NCBI RefSeq assembly: GCF_003952665.1
Contig: NZ_CP017946.1
Coordinates: 4,979,001 to 5,043,000, forward strand
Reading direction: 5' to 3'
Origin: Bosea sp. Tri-49
GTDB taxonomy: Bacteria; Pseudomonadota; Alphaproteobacteria; Rhizobiales; Beijerinckiaceae
DNA length: 64,000 bases
In this document: piece by piece, positions 36,044 to 44,281 of the stretch
Layout: every line of letters begins with the position of its first letter
How positions within the stretch are numbered: position 1 is the stretch's first letter
Notes under the pieces: model-generated
The model's input: the letters and a program-made list of their open reading frames with translations, nothing else
The model's database searches: none
What the model was told of the DNA's origin: nothing
Made by a program: the position numbers and the translations under genes

Positions 36044-36181
36044 ATCGTCCTCCTCCGTGGCGGTTGCGGCGGTTAGACGCAAAATCGCGAGCAATCTTGG
36101 AGAGTATATGGCCGGCTTCGGGTGGCGCTGCGGCAATTGCGCGGGTTTTCCGGGTTAGACGGCGGTTTTTCCGGATGAGCC

Positions 36182-36967
36182 CTAGCCGTAGGGCAGGCGC
36201 AGGCCCGCCTCGGCGGCGCAGGCCTTGAGCGCGAGCAGGATCGCGTTCTCGTTGGTCTCGACGCCGTGGCGCTGCAGGCAAGGCACCAGGATCGCCGCCT
36301 CGGCATGGCCGGCCGGGCCGATCACCGGGCAGGCAATGTCGGTGACGGCGAGGATGTCGCGGCTCGCCGCGATGCGGTGGCCGAGCGTGCGAATCTCTGC
36401 CAGCGCGACCTGCGTCTCCGGCTCGTCGAGACGCTGCCGGATCTCCGTCGGCGCCTCGCGCATCAGCCCGCGCCGGCGCGCTTCCGACTGGAAGGCGAGG
36501 ATCAGCAGGCCGGAATTGGCGTCGAGCGCCGGGCGGCCATAGCCGGGGCGGACGATGACGCTGGCGTCGAGATGGCCGGCGGTGGTGGCGAGCACCACGG
36601 TCTGCGCCCGGCTCAGCACGACGAGATGGGCGGCCTGGCCGCTCTCCTCGCTGAAACGCTCCATCAATGGCAGCACGACAGAGGTGAGCTGTTTGCCGCC
36701 CGGCGTCCTGATGCCGAGATCGAACAGGCGGCGCGACAGGCCGAGCCGGTCGGTTCCCGCCTCGCGCTCGAGATAGCCGCGCTGCTGCAGCACGAAGACC
36801 ATGCGGAAGATCTCGCTCTTCGAGCGCTGCAGCCGCTCGGCGATGACGCGGGTCGAGAGCGGTTCGCCGGTGTCGGCCAGCAGTTCGAGGATATCGAGGC
36901 CCTTCTCCAGGGCCGGCGCGGCATAGGCCGCTTTCTCGTCATTCTCGGCTTCAGGGAAAACGCTCAT
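36182..36967 (-). CDS. IclR-family transcriptional regulator
   Basis: A 261-residue regulator. The helix-turn-helix occupies residues 20-75 (PALEKGLDILELLADTG, STRVIAERLQRSKSEIFRMV). The effector domain follows with segments LVVLSRAQTVVLATTAGH and LDANSGLLILAF. It is divergent from the amino-acid ABC transporter genes beginning at 37123. A palindrome sits in the gap. IclR members usually repress or activate nearby catabolic genes in response to a small acid or amide ligand. Confidence 0.89.
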   Translation of the reverse strand: MSVFPEAENDEKAAYAAPALEKGLDILELLADTGEPLSTRVIAERLQRSKSEIFRMVFVLQQRGYLEREAGTDRLGLSRRLFDLGIRTPGGKQLTSVVLPLMERFSEESGQAAHLVVLSRAQTVVLATTAGHLDASVIVRPGYGRPALDANSGLLILAFQSEARRRGLMREAPTEIRQRLDEPETQVALAEIRTLGHRIAASRDILAVTDIACPVIGPAGHAEAAILVPCLQRHGVETNENAILLALKACAAEAGLRLPYG

Positions 36968-36976
36968 GCTACGCCT

Positions 36977-36998
36977 GTTTCATATGTGAAACTTGACA
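36977..36998 (+). promoter_or_regulatory. Inverted repeat abutting a TTGACA promoter element
   Basis: GTTTCA (36977-36982) and TGAAAC (36987-36992) form a perfect inverted repeat with spacer TATG. TTGACA, an ideal -35 hexamer, follows at 36993-36998, facing the ABC genes. The -10 near 37016 is weak. The arrangement suits an IclR operator controlling the transporter and possibly the regulator itself. Confidence 0.55.
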
Positions 36999-37122
36999 TC
37001 AAATAAGAAGCCAAACTAGCCTCCGGGTAAAGAGGGGGAGAAATGACCGCATCGCCGCAGCATTCGTCCAGCCTATCCGGACGGCGGGCCCATGGCCCGC
37101 GGCCCCAGCAGGGCTGACGGCG

Positions 37123-37782
37123 ATGAAGTACGGGCTCCAGTTTCGCGACGTCTTTGCGGCCTGGGAGTCTATCCTCGACGGCGTCTGGATCACGCTTCTG
37201 CTTTCGGTGGCGGCGATGCTCGGCGGGCTCGTCATCGGCGTGCTCTGCGCGGCCGGACGAACCTATGGCCCGGCCTGGCTGCGCCGCATCGTCGGTGCCT
37301 ATGTCGAGATCATCCGCAATACGCCGCTGTTGGTGCAGCTCTTCCTGATCTTCTTCGGGCTGCCGAGCTTTGGGGTCCGGCTCGACGGGCTCACCGCCGC
37401 GATGATCGCGCTCGTCATCAACCTCGGCGCCTACACCACCGAGATCGTCCGCGCCGGGCTGGAAGCCGTGCCGAAGGCGCAGATCGAGGCTGGCCATTCG
37501 CTCGGGCTCTCCGGCCTGCAGGTCTTCCGCTACATCGTCGTCTTCCCGGCGCTGAAGGCGATGTTCCCGGCGCTCGCCAGCCAGTTCGTGTTGCTGATGC
37601 TGGCGACCAGCGTCGCCTCGCAGATCTCGGTACAGGACCTGTTCCACGCCGCATCGATCGTGCAGTCGCGCACCTTCCGCGATTTCGAGGTCTACACCGT
37701 GATCGGGGTGCTCTATCTCGCGCTTGCCATCGGCTTCCGCGGCCTCTTCGCCCTGATCTACCGTGTGGTGTTCGTGCGATGA
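37123..37782 (+). CDS. Polar amino-acid ABC transporter permease 1
   Basis: A 219-residue inner-membrane permease of the HisM/GlnP type. The EAA-like loop is KAQIEAGHSLGLSGLQVFRYIVVFPALK, with TPLLVQLFLIFFGLP and NLGAYTTEIVRAGLEAVP before it. It forms a heteromeric channel with the next permease, whose ATG overlaps its stop (ATGA). The ABC cassette is permease-permease-ATPase-binding protein. The amino acid or amine imported is not evident from the sequence. Confidence 0.9.
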   Translation: MKYGLQFRDVFAAWESILDGVWITLLLSVAAMLGGLVIGVLCAAGRTYGPAWLRRIVGAYVEIIRNTPLLVQLFLIFFGLPSFGVRLDGLTAAMIALVINLGAYTTEIVRAGLEAVPKAQIEAGHSLGLSGLQVFRYIVVFPALKAMFPALASQFVLLMLATSVASQISVQDLFHAASIVQSRTFRDFEVYTVIGVLYLALAIGFRGLFALIYRVVFVR

Positions 37783-38429
37783 TCCGGGAATTCGGCCTCA
37801 TCGATGTGATGTACCTGATCGCCGCGGCGCGCTGGACGATCGCGCTGACAGCAGTCGCCTTCGCCGGCTCGGCCGTACTTGGGCTGGGGCTCGCGATCCT
37901 GCGTATCCTGCCGATCGCACCACTGCGCTGGTTTTCGGCGACCTATATCCAGCTGGTCCAAGGCACGCCGCTCCTAGTCTGGCTGTTCCTGATTTTCTTC
38001 GGCCTGCCGCTCGCCGGCATCTCGGTCAACCCCTGGATCGCGGCCGCCGTCGCCTTCTCGGTCTATGGCTCGGCCTTCCTCGGCGAGATCTGGCGGGGGG
38101 CGCTGACCTCGATCGCAAAAACACAATGGGAGGCCGGCTCCTCGCTCGGTCTCTCGCTCGCCGAGCAGCTGCGCTACGTCATCATCCCGCAATCGATCCG
38201 GATCGCGATTCCGCCGACGGTCGGCTTCCTGGTGCAGCTGATCAAGAACACCTCGCTTGCTGCTGTCATCGGCTTCGTCGAGCTCACCCGCGAGGGCCAG
38301 CTCACCGCGGCCGGCACCTACAAGCCCTTCGCCGTCTACATCACCGTCGCCTGCATCTATTTCGCGATGTGCTTCCCCCTCACGCAATGGAGCCGCTCGC
38401 TCGAGCGGAAGCTCGATGTCGCTCGTTGA
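37779..38429 (+). CDS. Polar amino-acid ABC transporter permease 2
   Basis: A 216-residue HisM/GlnP-type permease. It has the EAA loop KTQWEAGSSLGLSLAEQLRYVIIPQ and the motif TPLLVWLFLIFFGLPLAG. ATG 37779 overlaps the stop of permease 1 and its own end overlaps the ATPase start by 14 bases. The dense overlaps argue for a single operon. Confidence 0.9.
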   Translation: MIREFGLIDVMYLIAAARWTIALTAVAFAGSAVLGLGLAILRILPIAPLRWFSATYIQLVQGTPLLVWLFLIFFGLPLAGISVNPWIAAAVAFSVYGSAFLGEIWRGALTSIAKTQWEAGSSLGLSLAEQLRYVIIPQSIRIAIPPTVGFLVQLIKNTSLAAVIGFVELTREGQLTAAGTYKPFAVYITVACIYFAMCFPLTQWSRSLERKLDVAR

Positions 38430-39147
38430 AATCCAGGACGTCAGCAAGAGCTACGGCACCAACCAGGTGCTGAAGGGCGTCTCGCTCGATGTCGCGAAGG
38501 GCGAGGTCGTCGCCGTGATCGGCCGCTCGGGCTCGGGCAAAAGCACGCTGCTGCGCTGCGTCAACGGGCTGGAACCGGTCCAGGCCGGCACGATCCGCGT
38601 CGATGGGATCAAGGTCAACGACCCCGCCACCGACCTGCGCAAGCTCCGGCAGGAGGTCGGCATCGTCTTCCAGAGCTTCAACCTGTTCCCGCATCTCTCG
38701 GTCGCCGACAATATCACGCTCGCCCCGCGCGTCGTGAAGAAGCAGCGCCCCGACGAGGCGCGCGCGGTTGCCCGCGAGGTGCTGGCCCGCGTTGGACTGG
38801 AAGACAAGCTCGACGCCTACCCCGCCCAGCTCTCCGGCGGCCAGCAGCAGCGTGTCGCGATTGCGCGTTCGCTCGCCATGCGGCCGAAGCTGATGCTGTT
38901 CGACGAGGTCACCTCGGCGCTCGATCCCGAGCTCACGGGCGAGGTGCTGAAGGTGCTGGAATCCGTGGCGCAGGAGGGCATGACCATGATCCTCGTCACC
39001 CATGAGATGGGCTTTGCCCGCAGGTTCGGCTCCCGCGTCGTCTTCATGCACGAGGGCCGCATCCACGAAGAAGGCCAGGCCGCGGCGGTGCTCGCCGAGC
39101 CGAAGACGCCCGAGCTCAAGACCTTCCTCAGCGCGGTTCTGCACTGA
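38416..39147 (+). CDS. Amino-acid ABC transporter ATP-binding protein
   Basis: A 243-residue ATPase of the HisP/GlnQ family. Walker A is GRSGSGKST, the signature is QLSGGQQQRVAIARSLA, Walker B is LMLFDEVTSALDPEL, and the His switch is in VTHEMGFAR. It couples ATP hydrolysis to import by the two permeases. ATG 38416 is inside the upstream permease end. It lacks the long tail of sugar-type ATPases. Confidence 0.93.
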   Translation: MSLVEIQDVSKSYGTNQVLKGVSLDVAKGEVVAVIGRSGSGKSTLLRCVNGLEPVQAGTIRVDGIKVNDPATDLRKLRQEVGIVFQSFNLFPHLSVADNITLAPRVVKKQRPDEARAVAREVLARVGLEDKLDAYPAQLSGGQQQRVAIARSLAMRPKLMLFDEVTSALDPELTGEVLKVLESVAQEGMTMILVTHEMGFARRFGSRVVFMHEGRIHEEGQAAAVLAEPKTPELKTFLSAVLH

Positions 39148-39193
39148 GGCAGGGAAGATCAGTTCCAGTACCGGTCAACGAGGGGAGAGAAAG

Positions 39194-39994
39194 ATGCGTA
39201 AACTGTTTGCAGGCCGTTCATTCCTAGCAGGACTTGCGGCGATGGCGATCGCCGCGTTCGGCGCGGTCGAGGCTAAGGCCGACAAGCTCCAGGACATCCT
39301 GTCCAAGGGCGTGGTGCGCATCGGCGTGCCGCTCGACGCCCCGCCCTTCGGCTCGCAGGACGCCAACCGCAACGCGGTCGGCTTCGACATCGAGTTCGCC
39401 GAGATGGTCGCCAAGGGGCTCGGTGTGAAGCTGGAGATGCAGCAGATCACCGGCGCCAACCGCATCCCGTTCCTGCTGACTGACAAGGTCGACATCGTCA
39501 TCTCGGTGATGGGGCTGACCCCCGAGCGCGCCCGGCAGATCCAGTTCACCGCGCCCTATGCCAACACGTTTCTTGCCGTCTACGGCGCGAAATCGGCCAA
39601 TGTGACGAGCCCGGAAACGATCGGCTCGAACCGCGTCGCCGCCGCCAAGGGCACGACGCAGGAACTCGCCATCACCGCGACGGCGCCGAAGGCGAGCATC
39701 ATGCGCACCGAGGACGACGCGACGGCCGCCGCCGCCTACATCACCGGCCAGGCGGACCTGCTCGCGACCAATTCGATCGTCGCCCAGGCGCTCGCCAAGC
39801 AGAACCCGAGCAAGGAGTTCGAGCGCAAGTTCGTCATCCGCCGCAGCCCGGCGCATATGGGCGTGCAGATGGACCAGCATAATCTGGTGCGCTGGCTCGA
39901 CGGCTTCATCTTCTTCAACAGTATGAACGGCGAGCTCGACCGGCTGCACAAGAAGTATCTGGACATGCCGATGGACCCGCTGCCGACGCTGTGA
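39194..39994 (+). CDS. Polar amino-acid ABC substrate-binding protein
   Basis: A 266-residue periplasmic binding protein. A signal peptide (MRKLFAGRSFLAGLAAMAIA) ends near AKADK. The pattern DILSKGVVRIGVPLDAPPFG and DIEFAEMVAKGL matches the type 3 amino-acid binding family (GltI/HisJ group). AGGGGAGAG lies 5 to 10 bases before ATG 39194. It completes the importer. A palindromic repeat separates it from the deacylase gene that follows. Confidence 0.9.
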   Translation: MRKLFAGRSFLAGLAAMAIAAFGAVEAKADKLQDILSKGVVRIGVPLDAPPFGSQDANRNAVGFDIEFAEMVAKGLGVKLEMQQITGANRIPFLLTDKVDIVISVMGLTPERARQIQFTAPYANTFLAVYGAKSANVTSPETIGSNRVAAAKGTTQELAITATAPKASIMRTEDDATAAAAYITGQADLLATNSIVAQALAKQNPSKEFERKFVIRRSPAHMGVQMDQHNLVRWLDGFIFFNSMNGELDRLHKKYLDMPMDPLPTL

Positions 39995-40006
39995 GTGGCA
40001 GCATCC

Positions 40007-40118
40007 GTCGTCATTCTCGGGCGTAGCGAAGCGCAGACCCGAGAATCTCATGACGAGTAGGCACCGGCTGGCGCCTCCTTCGGCCTGAGATGCTCGGGTC
40101 AAGCCCGAGCATGACGCC
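40007..40118. repeat. Intergenic palindromic repeat, copy 1
   Basis: Two perfect hairpins: ATTCTCGGG (40013-40021) with CCCGAGAAT (40038-40046), and ATGCTCGGG (40090-40098) with CCCGAGCAT (40104-40112), about 43 bases apart. The same module is present inverted at 42161-42269. This is the pattern of dispersed intergenic palindromic elements in Rhizobiales genomes. It is not tied to a transposase here. Confidence 0.85.
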
Positions 40119-40178
40119 CTTCTTGACCCTCCCCAATCCAGGAGAGGGCTTCCCAGGTCACGTCCATCGAGCCCTGCC

Positions 40179-41219
40179 ATGACCAGTTCCCGCCAGAAGC
40201 CGACACCGCGCCCATCCAGCGCCTTCCTCACCGTCGATCCGGAGAAGGACGGCAAGCAGGTCGGCTTCCTGATGATCCCGCATTCGCCGCATGACGACGC
40301 CTGGGGCGCGACGCGGATACCGGTCGCGATCATCAAGAACGGCTCGGGGCCGACCGCGATCCTCGAAGGCGGCAACCATGGCGACGAGTACGAAGGGCCG
40401 ATCGCGATCTGCGACATGATCCGCGATCTCGATCCCGGCCGGGTGCAAGGGCGGCTCATTCTGATGCCGGCGAACAATGTCCACGCCGTCATCGCCGGCC
40501 AGCGCACCTCGACGGTCGATGGGCTCAATTTCAACCGGACCTTCCCGGGCGATCCGCGTGGCACCATCACCCAGCAGATCTCGGCCTTCGTCAGTGACCA
40601 TATCCTGCCGCTGGGCGATGCCTTCCTCGACCTGCATTCCGGCGGCTCCTCGCTCGATATCATTCCGAGCGCCATCGTCGAGCCGACCGACGATCCCGAG
40701 CTGCACAAGCGCAATGTCGCGGCGGTTCAGGCCTTCGACGCGCCGATGACCGTGGTGATCTCCAATCTTGGCGAGCCGCGCACCGCGACGGCGACCGCCT
40801 GCCGGCAAGGACTCGTCACGGTCGGGACGGAGATGGCGGGCGCCGGCACGGTCTCGCTCGACGCGCTCAAGGTCTGTCGACGCGGCGTCGCCAATGTGCT
40901 CGACCATCTCGGCATCGTCAGGCGCAACAAGCCGGAGCCGCGCAGTGGCGGCGGGCAGGTGCTCGAACTGCCGGGAACTGCGGCTTACGTCTACGCCACG
41001 GCCGACGGCGTCTTCGAGCCCTTCCATGCCAATGGCGAAAAGGTCAGCGCGGGCCAGCCGGCCGGACGCATCCATTGCACCTGGGATCCGACGCGCCCGC
41101 CGGAGACGTTGCACTACGCCGCCGACGGCATCCTCTATGGCCGGCGCCAGCCGGGCCGGGTCAGGCCGGGCAATTGCTGCCTGATCGTGGCGGCTCCCTA
41201 TCGCGGGGTGCTGTCGTGA
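40179..41219 (+). CDS. Succinylglutamate desuccinylase/aspartoacylase family deacylase
   Basis: A 346-residue zinc carboxypeptidase-fold enzyme. His67 and Glu70 in EGGNHGDEYEGP and a later His in LDLHSGG are the expected zinc ligands; NFNRTFPGDPRG is another family motif. Members remove acyl groups from N-acyl amino acids; DoeB, of ectoine breakdown, is one relative. No ectoine hydrolase is present, so ectoine is unproven. The next gene, a PLP dehydratase, overlaps its stop (GTGA), suggesting deacylation followed by dehydration or deamination. Confidence 0.83.
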   Translation: MTSSRQKPTPRPSSAFLTVDPEKDGKQVGFLMIPHSPHDDAWGATRIPVAIIKNGSGPTAILEGGNHGDEYEGPIAICDMIRDLDPGRVQGRLILMPANNVHAVIAGQRTSTVDGLNFNRTFPGDPRGTITQQISAFVSDHILPLGDAFLDLHSGGSSLDIIPSAIVEPTDDPELHKRNVAAVQAFDAPMTVVISNLGEPRTATATACRQGLVTVGTEMAGAGTVSLDALKVCRRGVANVLDHLGIVRRNKPEPRSGGGQVLELPGTAAYVYATADGVFEPFHANGEKVSAGQPAGRIHCTWDPTRPPETLHYAADGILYGRRQPGRVRPGNCCLIVAAPYRGVLS

Positions 41220-42154
41220 TCGGCCTCGACGATATCCGGGCGGCGCGCTGGCGGATTGCGCCGCATATCCGCAAGACGCCGACCTTGCCCTATGCCCAGC
41301 TCAGCTCGCGCGAGGATTTCGGCGGCACGGTGACGCTGAAGCTCGAATTGCTGCAGGCGGCCGGCTCGTTCAAGGCGCGTGGCGCGATGAACCGGTTGCT
41401 GACGCTCTCGGAGGATGAGCTCAAGCGCGGCGTCGTCACCGCCTCGGGCGGCAATCACGGGCTCGCCATCGCCCGCTCGGCCCGTGTCCTCGGCGTCAGC
41501 GCCAAGATTTTCCTGCCGTCCAATGTCGTCGCCGACAAGGTCGCCAAGCTGAAGAAGTGGGGCGCCGATGTCGAGATCGTCGGCGCGATCTGGGACGATG
41601 CCAATGCCGCCGCGCTCGCTTACGCCGAGAAGACCGGCGCGACCTATGCCCATCCGTTCAGCGATCCCGTCGTGGTCGCCGGTCAGGGCACGCTCGGCCT
41701 CGATATCCTCGACGAGATGCCGGAGGTCGACGTCATCCTCGTCGCGATCGGCGGCGGCGGCCTGATCACCGGGCTGTCCACCGCGGTGAAGGCGCTCAGG
41801 CCGCAGACGCGCATCATCGGCATCGAGCCCTATGGCTCGCCGACGCTGCATGCCTGCCTCGAAGCCGGCAAACTGGTCACACTCGACAAGCTCGAGACGA
41901 AAGTCGCGACGATGTCGTGCCGGCGCACCGACCAGGCGATCTATGAGGCAGTCGCGCGCAATGTCGACGAGATCGTGCTGGTCAGCGACGAGGAGATGGA
42001 GCAGGCGGCGCAATCGCTCTGGTTCGAGTTCGGCATCGCCGCGGATCTCTCGGGCGCAGCGGCGGTTGCGGCCCTGCAGGCGAAGCGCTTCGTGCCGGCG
42101 CCGGGCAGCAAGGTCTGCGCGTTGGTCTGCGGGGCCGGGACGGACGGGACCTGA
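41216..42154 (+). CDS. PLP-dependent threonine/serine dehydratase-like protein
   Basis: A 312-residue fold-type II enzyme. GTG 41216 overlaps the deacylase stop and gives MIGLDDIRAARW. Lys53 in AAGSFKARGAMNR is the PLP lysine, and ASGGNHGLAIARSA and IGGGGLITGLS bind the phosphate. The protein lacks a regulatory ACT domain, so it is a catabolic or biosynthetic-free form. It resembles threonine dehydratase and the ectoine-cluster EutB. The substrate is probably the hydroxylated or diamino acid released by the deacylase. Confidence 0.86.
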   Translation: MIGLDDIRAARWRIAPHIRKTPTLPYAQLSSREDFGGTVTLKLELLQAAGSFKARGAMNRLLTLSEDELKRGVVTASGGNHGLAIARSARVLGVSAKIFLPSNVVADKVAKLKKWGADVEIVGAIWDDANAAALAYAEKTGATYAHPFSDPVVVAGQGTLGLDILDEMPEVDVILVAIGGGGLITGLSTAVKALRPQTRIIGIEPYGSPTLHACLEAGKLVTLDKLETKVATMSCRRTDQAIYEAVARNVDEIVLVSDEEMEQAAQSLWFEFGIAADLSGAAAVAALQAKRFVPAPGSKVCALVCGAGTDGT

Positions 42155-42160
42155 CCCTGG

Positions 42161-42269
42161 CCGTCATGCTCGGGCTTGACCCGAGCATCTGGTGACGGGA
42201 GGTTCCGGTCGGCGCCTTCTGGTCCTGAGATTCTCGGGTCTGCGCTTCGCTTCGCCCGAGAATGACGGC
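42161..42269. repeat. Intergenic palindromic repeat, copy 2 (inverted)
   Basis: Hairpins ATGCTCGGG (42166-42174) with CCCGAGCAT (42180-42188) and ATTCTCGGG (42230-42238) with CCCGAGAAT (42255-42263). The order is the mirror image of copy 1 at 40007-40118, so the two copies bracket the deacylase-dehydratase pair. The stem sequences are identical, the middle parts only similar. Confidence 0.85.
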
Positions 42270-42274
42270 TGATA

Positions 42275-43021
42275 TCAGCGCGCGACGCTCAGCCCCTGCA
42301 CGCCGTGCTTTTCGATGAGCGCCGCGACGAAACCCGATTCCTTCGCCGCGGCGACGAACTTGGCCAGGTAGTCGGCCGCCTCGGCCTTGGCTTTCGGTAC
42401 GCCGATCGCCTGCTGCACGGTCATGAAATACCCGTCGAGGATGCGCGTGCCGGGGATTGCCTCGACATCTTTCAGTAGGCGCGGGCGCAGGCCGGCCAGC
42501 GCATCAAGCTCCTTGGCGGCGAAATCATTCGCGGAATCGTCGAGCGTGCCGGAGCGGACGAGCTCGGCCTTGCGGATGTTGCGATCGAGCCAGAGCCCAT
42601 AGGCGGCACGACCGCTGACGGCGATGCGGATACCCTGCGCATCGACATCGGCGATCTCCTTCAGCGGCGAGGCCTCGCGGACCAGATAGGTCGCCTCGAT
42701 CTCGGCATAGGCCGGCGTGAAGCTGATCGCCTCGGCCCGCTGCGGCTCGGCGCCGATCAGGCCGACATCCCATTCGTCGCAAGGCGCGGCATCGGCGAGC
42801 AGGCCGGGATTCTCGTAGGGTACATAGCGCAGCCCGGTGCCGAGAAGATCGGCGAGGGTGCGCGCCATGTCGGGCGAGACGCCTTGCGGTTCGCCCTGCA
42901 GGCCGCGGCTGGAGACCAGCAGGAAGTTCGAGAGGTTGATGCCGGCGCGCAGCAGATTGGCCGGGGCCAGATGCTCGCGCACGGTCGGTGAGAGCTGGCC
43001 GATATCGGGGCGGAATTCCAT
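42275..43021 (-). CDS. Amino-acid-binding-protein-like protein without signal peptide
   Basis: A 248-residue protein of the type 3 solute-binding fold (DMARTLADLLGTGLRYVPYENPG, IGAEPQRAEAISFTPAYAEIEATYLV). It has no N-terminal signal: the start MEFRPDIGQLSPTVREHLAP is hydrophilic. The protein may be a cytoplasmic sensor or buffering protein, or the signal may have been lost. It is convergent with the dehydratase gene across repeat copy 2. Confidence 0.72.
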   Translation of the reverse strand: MEFRPDIGQLSPTVREHLAPANLLRAGINLSNFLLVSSRGLQGEPQGVSPDMARTLADLLGTGLRYVPYENPGLLADAAPCDEWDVGLIGAEPQRAEAISFTPAYAEIEATYLVREASPLKEIADVDAQGIRIAVSGRAAYGLWLDRNIRKAELVRSGTLDDSANDFAAKELDALAGLRPRLLKDVEAIPGTRILDGYFMTVQQAIGVPKAKAEAADYLAKFVAAAKESGFVAALIEKHGVQGLSVAR

Positions 43022-43094
43022 GGCGTCGTCCTCCCTGTCGTCGGCGCTGCTTATGCCGCGCCGTTGCTCGGAAGGACAAGCGCGATCGAGATCG

Positions 43095-44270
43095 TCAGAG
43101 ATCCAGCCAGCGCGCGTCCTTGGCCGAGGAGCGCACTGCCGCTTCGATGAAGCGGACCCCGCGGACCCCGTCAGTGACTGTGGGCACCAGCGTCGAGAAC
43201 GGGGCAGGCTCGCGCCCCTCGATCCGGGCCGTGATCTGCTCGGCGATATCGACGTAGAGCTGAGCGAAGCCTTCGAGATAGCCTTCCGGGTGGCCGGCGG
43301 GCACGCGCGAGGCGGCGTTGGCTACCGGATAGGCGCCGGCGCCATTGCGCCGGATCAGGCGCGAGGGCTCGCCGAGTGGCGAATGAACCAGCAGGTTCGG
43401 ATTCTCCTGCTGCCATTCGAGCCCGCCCTTCTCGCCATAGAGGCGGATGCGCAAACCATTCTCCTGGCCGGCCGCGACCTGGCTGCACCAGAGCATGCCG
43501 CGCGCGCCACCCCTGAAGCGCAGCAGCATATGGGCGTTGTCGTCGAGCCGGCGGCCTTCGACGAAGACGTGCGCCTCGGCAGCGAGCGCTTCGACCTCGT
43601 CGCCGGCGATGAACTCGGCGAGATTGAAGGCATGGCTGCCGATGTCGCCGATCGAACCGGCCGGACCGGATTTGGCCGGATCGGTCCGCCACTCCGCCTG
43701 CTTCTGCCCGCTCTCCTCGAGCTTTGTGGCGAGCCAGTCCTGCGCGTATTCGACCTGGACGACGCGGAGCTTGCCGAGCACCCCCTCGGCAATCATGGCG
43801 CGGGCCTGCCGGACCAGCGGATAGCCGGTGTAGTTGTGGGTGACCGCGAAGATCAGGCCGCTATCCCCTGCGAGCTTGGCGAGCGCCTCGGCCTCACGCA
43901 GGTTCGTCGTCAGCGGTTTGTCGCAGATCACATGGATGCCGGCCTTGAGGAAGGCTTTTGCCGCTGGGGCATGGGCATGGTTCGGCGTGACGATCGCGAC
44001 CGCGTCGATGCCGTCCTTGCGGCGCTTCTCGCGCTTCGCCATCTCGGCGGCATCGGCATAGATTCGGGCGGGATCGAGCAGCAGGTCTTCGCCCGAGAGA
44101 CGACCGCGCTCCGGGTCGGAGGAAAGCGCGCCGGCGGCGAGCTGCCAGCGGTCGTCGAGCCTTGCCGCGATGCGATGCACCGCACCGATGAAGGCGCCGC
44201 GCCCGCCGCCGACCATGCCGAGGCGCAGGCGGCGGTTGAGCTTCGATGTGGTCGAGCCTTCGATCGCCAT
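43095..44270 (-). CDS. Gfo/Idh/MocA-family oxidoreductase
   Basis: A 391-residue NAD(P)-dependent dehydrogenase. The Rossmann segment is LRLGMVGGGRGAFIGAVHR. IVTPNHAHAPAAKAFLKAG and VICDKPLT give the nucleotide site and catalytic lysine; IGDIGSHAFNLAEFI belongs to the C-terminal domain. Substrates in this family include inositol and other cyclic polyols and sugars. It follows the sugar isomerase by 11 bases on the same strand. Confidence 0.9.
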   Translation of the reverse strand: MAIEGSTTSKLNRRLRLGMVGGGRGAFIGAVHRIAARLDDRWQLAAGALSSDPERGRLSGEDLLLDPARIYADAAEMAKREKRRKDGIDAVAIVTPNHAHAPAAKAFLKAGIHVICDKPLTTNLREAEALAKLAGDSGLIFAVTHNYTGYPLVRQARAMIAEGVLGKLRVVQVEYAQDWLATKLEESGQKQAEWRTDPAKSGPAGSIGDIGSHAFNLAEFIAGDEVEALAAEAHVFVEGRRLDDNAHMLLRFRGGARGMLWCSQVAAGQENGLRIRLYGEKGGLEWQQENPNLLVHSPLGEPSRLIRRNGAGAYPVANAASRVPAGHPEGYLEGFAQLYVDIAEQITARIEGREPAPFSTLVPTVTDGVRGVRFIEAAVRSSAKDARWLDL

Positions 44271-44281
44271 GAGCGTCTCCT

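Noticed and set aside
40179-42154. Complete ectoine degradation cluster
   Set aside because: Only DoeB- and EutB-like genes are present. Ectoine hydrolase, the aminotransferase and EnuR are missing, and the regulator is an IclR protein.
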